Shown: positions 15,860 through 17,504 of the stretch, piece by piece
Position numbering within the stretch: the first letter of the stretch is position 1
Layout of the letters: each line of letters opens with the position of its first letter
Assembly (NCBI GenBank): GCA_964440345.1
Contig: CAYTSA010000085.1
Coordinates: forward strand, 1 to 17,504
From: CAYTSA01 sp964440345
Lineage (GTDB): Bacteria; Desulfobacterota; Desulfovibrionia; Desulfovibrionales; Desulfovibrionaceae
Reading direction: 5' to 3'
DNA: 17,504 bases
Position numbers and translations under genes: made by a program
Notes under the pieces: model-generated
What the model was told of the DNA's origin: nothing
Databases searched by the model: none
Seen by the model: only the letters and a program-made list of their open reading frames with translations

Positions 15860-17504
15860 GTGACGACAGAGGACAAGGAATTTCTGCAACAGCTGCTTGC
15901 GGCTTTTCAAGAAGAGGCCAGGGAGCGTCTGGCCGTTCTGGAAAAGGACATCCGGCGGCTTGAAGAAATCCATGAAGCAGGGGAGGACCCGGAAGGGCTT
16001 GCCCCCAAGCTCACAGAGTCTGTTTACCGGGAGGTGCATAGCCTCAAGGGAGCCGCCCGGGCGGTGGATTTGCCGTCTGTGGAGTCCGTGTGCCAGACTC
16101 TGGAGTCTTTGCTGGGCGACGTGAAACGCGAGCGCGTGGGACTGGACGCCGGCGTGTTTGCAGTGGTGCGCGAGGCAGTGGATGCAGCTGCAGAGTGCAT
16201 TCAGGCCGGGGCTGGCGAATGCCCTCAACCGCCCGCTCATTTTCTGGAGGGAGTGCACAAAAGGCTGCAGGCGGCCAGAGATGGAGTATCGCCAGAGCCG
16301 GCCGCCCAGCTCCATACTGCTTCTGCACCTGAAATCCGCAAATCGCTGGAAACCACGCCTGCGCCAGAAGCAGAGCAGCCTTCCAGGGACGATGGACAGG
16401 GGGAAGGCGCAGCCTGCGCCTCGCAAGCAGCTGTTGTCATGAAAAGTCCAGACATGTCTTCCACTGTGCGCATTGCCGCCAAAAGGCTGGACCGGCTGTT
16501 GCTCATGTCCGAAGAGTTGCTCGCCGCCAAAATTGCAGCCCGCCGGCTGACCGAAGAGATGCAAGCAATGGCCGAGGAAATGCAAGTATGGAGGCGCGAG
16601 CATTTTGGCGCCGCCCTGCACGGGCCGCAGTTTGCAAAACAGGCTGCGGTCGGCCGCGGTTCCGCGGGCGGCGTTTGGGACCAGCGCATTGCCGAGGTTG
16701 CTGACCGGTTGCGCCGGTTGGCCGCTGTTTCCGGCGAAGAGTCGTTGGAGTTGGGCAAAAAGGTGGATTGCCTGCTGGAGGACATGAAGACAGCTCTGAT
16801 GCTGCCTTTTTCCACCCTGCTGGACATGTACCCGCGCATGGTGCGCGACGTGGCCCGGTCCCAGGGTAAAGACGTTCAATTCCAATTGGTTGGCGAAGAA
16901 GTGGAAGTGGACCGGCGTTTGCTGGACGCGCTTAAGGACCCGCTGACTCATTTGCTGCGCAACGCCGTGGACCACGGCCTGGAAACTGCTGAAGAGCGTC
17001 AAGAAGCCGGGAAAAGCCCTCGCGGCGAATTGCGGTTGACAGTAAGCCAGGTGGACGGAGGCAGAGTGCGCATACTGGTGGCGGACGACGGCCGGGGCAT
17101 TTGCCTGGAAAAGGTCCGCGAAGCCGCTATTAAGCGAGGTCTGGCCACAGCTGCGGAGCTGGACGCCATGGACCCGGACGAAGTGCGCCGCTTGATCTTT
17201 GTATCTGAGCTGAGCACCAGCGCCATGATTACCGATATTTCCGGACGCGGTCTGGGCATGGCTATTGTACGGGAAAAGGTGGAAAAAGCCGGAGGCTTCG
17301 TCGCTGTGGATTCTGAACCGGGCATGGGAACAGTGTTTACCCTGGAGCTGCCCGCGGCCATGAGTTCCTTTCGGGGCTTGGTGGTGCAGGCCGGCGGCCA
17401 TGAATTTGTCGCGCCCAAAAACGGGGTGCTGCGCATGCTGCGCATCGACACAGAGACTATTGGACTCACAGGCGGACAGGAAACCATGGAGCTGGAAGGA
17501 GAAC
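15860..17504 (+). CDS. cheA: CheA-type sensor kinase, 3'-truncated by the window (WspE-like)
   Basis: 548 residues are visible and the frame stays open to the edge. An HPt domain (about 5-110) carries the phospho-acceptor H60 in VHSLKGAAR. No CheY-binding P2 domain is recognisable; instead there is a low-complexity linker (about 140-198). A P3-like dimerisation helical region (about 200-320) contains an unusual inserted stretch (about 245-275). The HATPase domain has N-box HLLRNAVDHG (364-373), G1 ADDGRG (408-413), SGRGLGM (461-467) and PGMGT (487-491). A CheW-like P5 domain begins near 504. The start is GTG at 15860 with GGAG (15849-15852) 7 nt upstream, 27 bp after the receptor. A C-terminal receiver, as in WspE, may lie beyond the edge. 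Confidence 0.93.
   Translation, partial: MTTEDKEFLQQLLAAFQEEARERLAVLEKDIRRLEEIHEAGEDPEGLAPKLTESVYREVHSLKGAARAVDLPSVESVCQTLESLLGDVKRERVGLDAGVFAVVREAVDAAAECIQAGAGECPQPPAHFLEGVHKRLQAARDGVSPEPAAQLHTASAPEIRKSLETTPAPEAEQPSRDDGQGEGAACASQAAVVMKSPDMSSTVRIAAKRLDRLLLMSEELLAAKIAARRLTEEMQAMAEEMQVWRREHFGAALHGPQFAKQAAVGRGSAGGVWDQRIAEVADRLRRLAAVSGEESLELGKKVDCLLEDMKTALMLPFSTLLDMYPRMVRDVARSQGKDVQFQLVGEEVEVDRRLLDALKDPLTHLLRNAVDHGLETAEERQEAGKSPRGELRLTVSQVDGGRVRILVADDGRGICLEKVREAAIKRGLATAAELDAMDPDEVRRLIFVSELSTSAMITDISGRGLGMAIVREKVEKAGGFVAVDSEPGMGTVFTLELPAAMSSFRGLVVQAGGHEFVAPKNGVLRMLRIDTETIGLTGGQETMELEGE

Noticed and set aside
15641..17401. 586-residue open frame on the minus strand
   Set aside because: It is antisense to CheA, whose HPt, N-box and G-box motifs are unmistakable. 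The minus-strand product is His/Gln-rich with no domain pattern, a codon-bias shadow.

Overview
The window looks like a chromosomal segment of a moderately GC-rich Gram-negative bacterium. The gene families fit a sulfate-reducing deltaproteobacterium of the Desulfovibrio group: a fused-sensor DisA_N protein, a GH57/DUF3536 hydrolase, a sigma-54 two-component pair and a Wsp-type chemosensory cluster. That placement is inferred from gene content only. I see no tRNA, rRNA, CRISPR array, transposase or prophage gene.

Left part (1-4830). Two minus-strand genes encode a diadenylate-cyclase-fold (DisA_N) protein with a large N-terminal sensor region and, upstream of it, a GH57 family hydrolase with a DUF3536 tail. 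On the plus strand follow a 56-residue hypothetical protein and a stand-alone CheY-like response regulator. A bidirectional terminator (4850-4885) separates this regulator from the convergent transporter operon.

Middle part (4903-7961). A minus-strand glycine betaine/proline-type ABC importer operon runs proV-proW-proX: ATPase with CBS domains, permease, periplasmic binding protein. It has a good sigma-70-like promoter. A tandem array of 11-bp units sits between proW and proX. An AT-rich 474-bp regulatory region (7878-8351) separates this operon from the divergent plus-strand operon.

Right part (8309-17504, running off the end). Seven closely packed plus-strand genes follow a convincing sigma-54 (-24/-12) promoter: a membrane sensor kinase, an NtrC-family activator, CheW, CheR with TPRs, a second CheW, a chemoreceptor and CheA (3' end missing). 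The CheW/CheR-TPR/CheW/MCP/CheA set resembles the Pseudomonas Wsp surface-sensing system, with the receptor moved between the wspD-like and wspE-like genes. The receptor carries a complete chemoreceptor zinc-binding (CZB) signature between its two transmembrane helices, where it would be periplasmic; CZB domains are usually cytoplasmic. The most interesting reading is a self-regulated sigma-54 two-component system that controls expression of an alternative-function chemosensory array with a periplasmic metal-binding receptor. The output response regulator and any CheB should lie just beyond the right edge.
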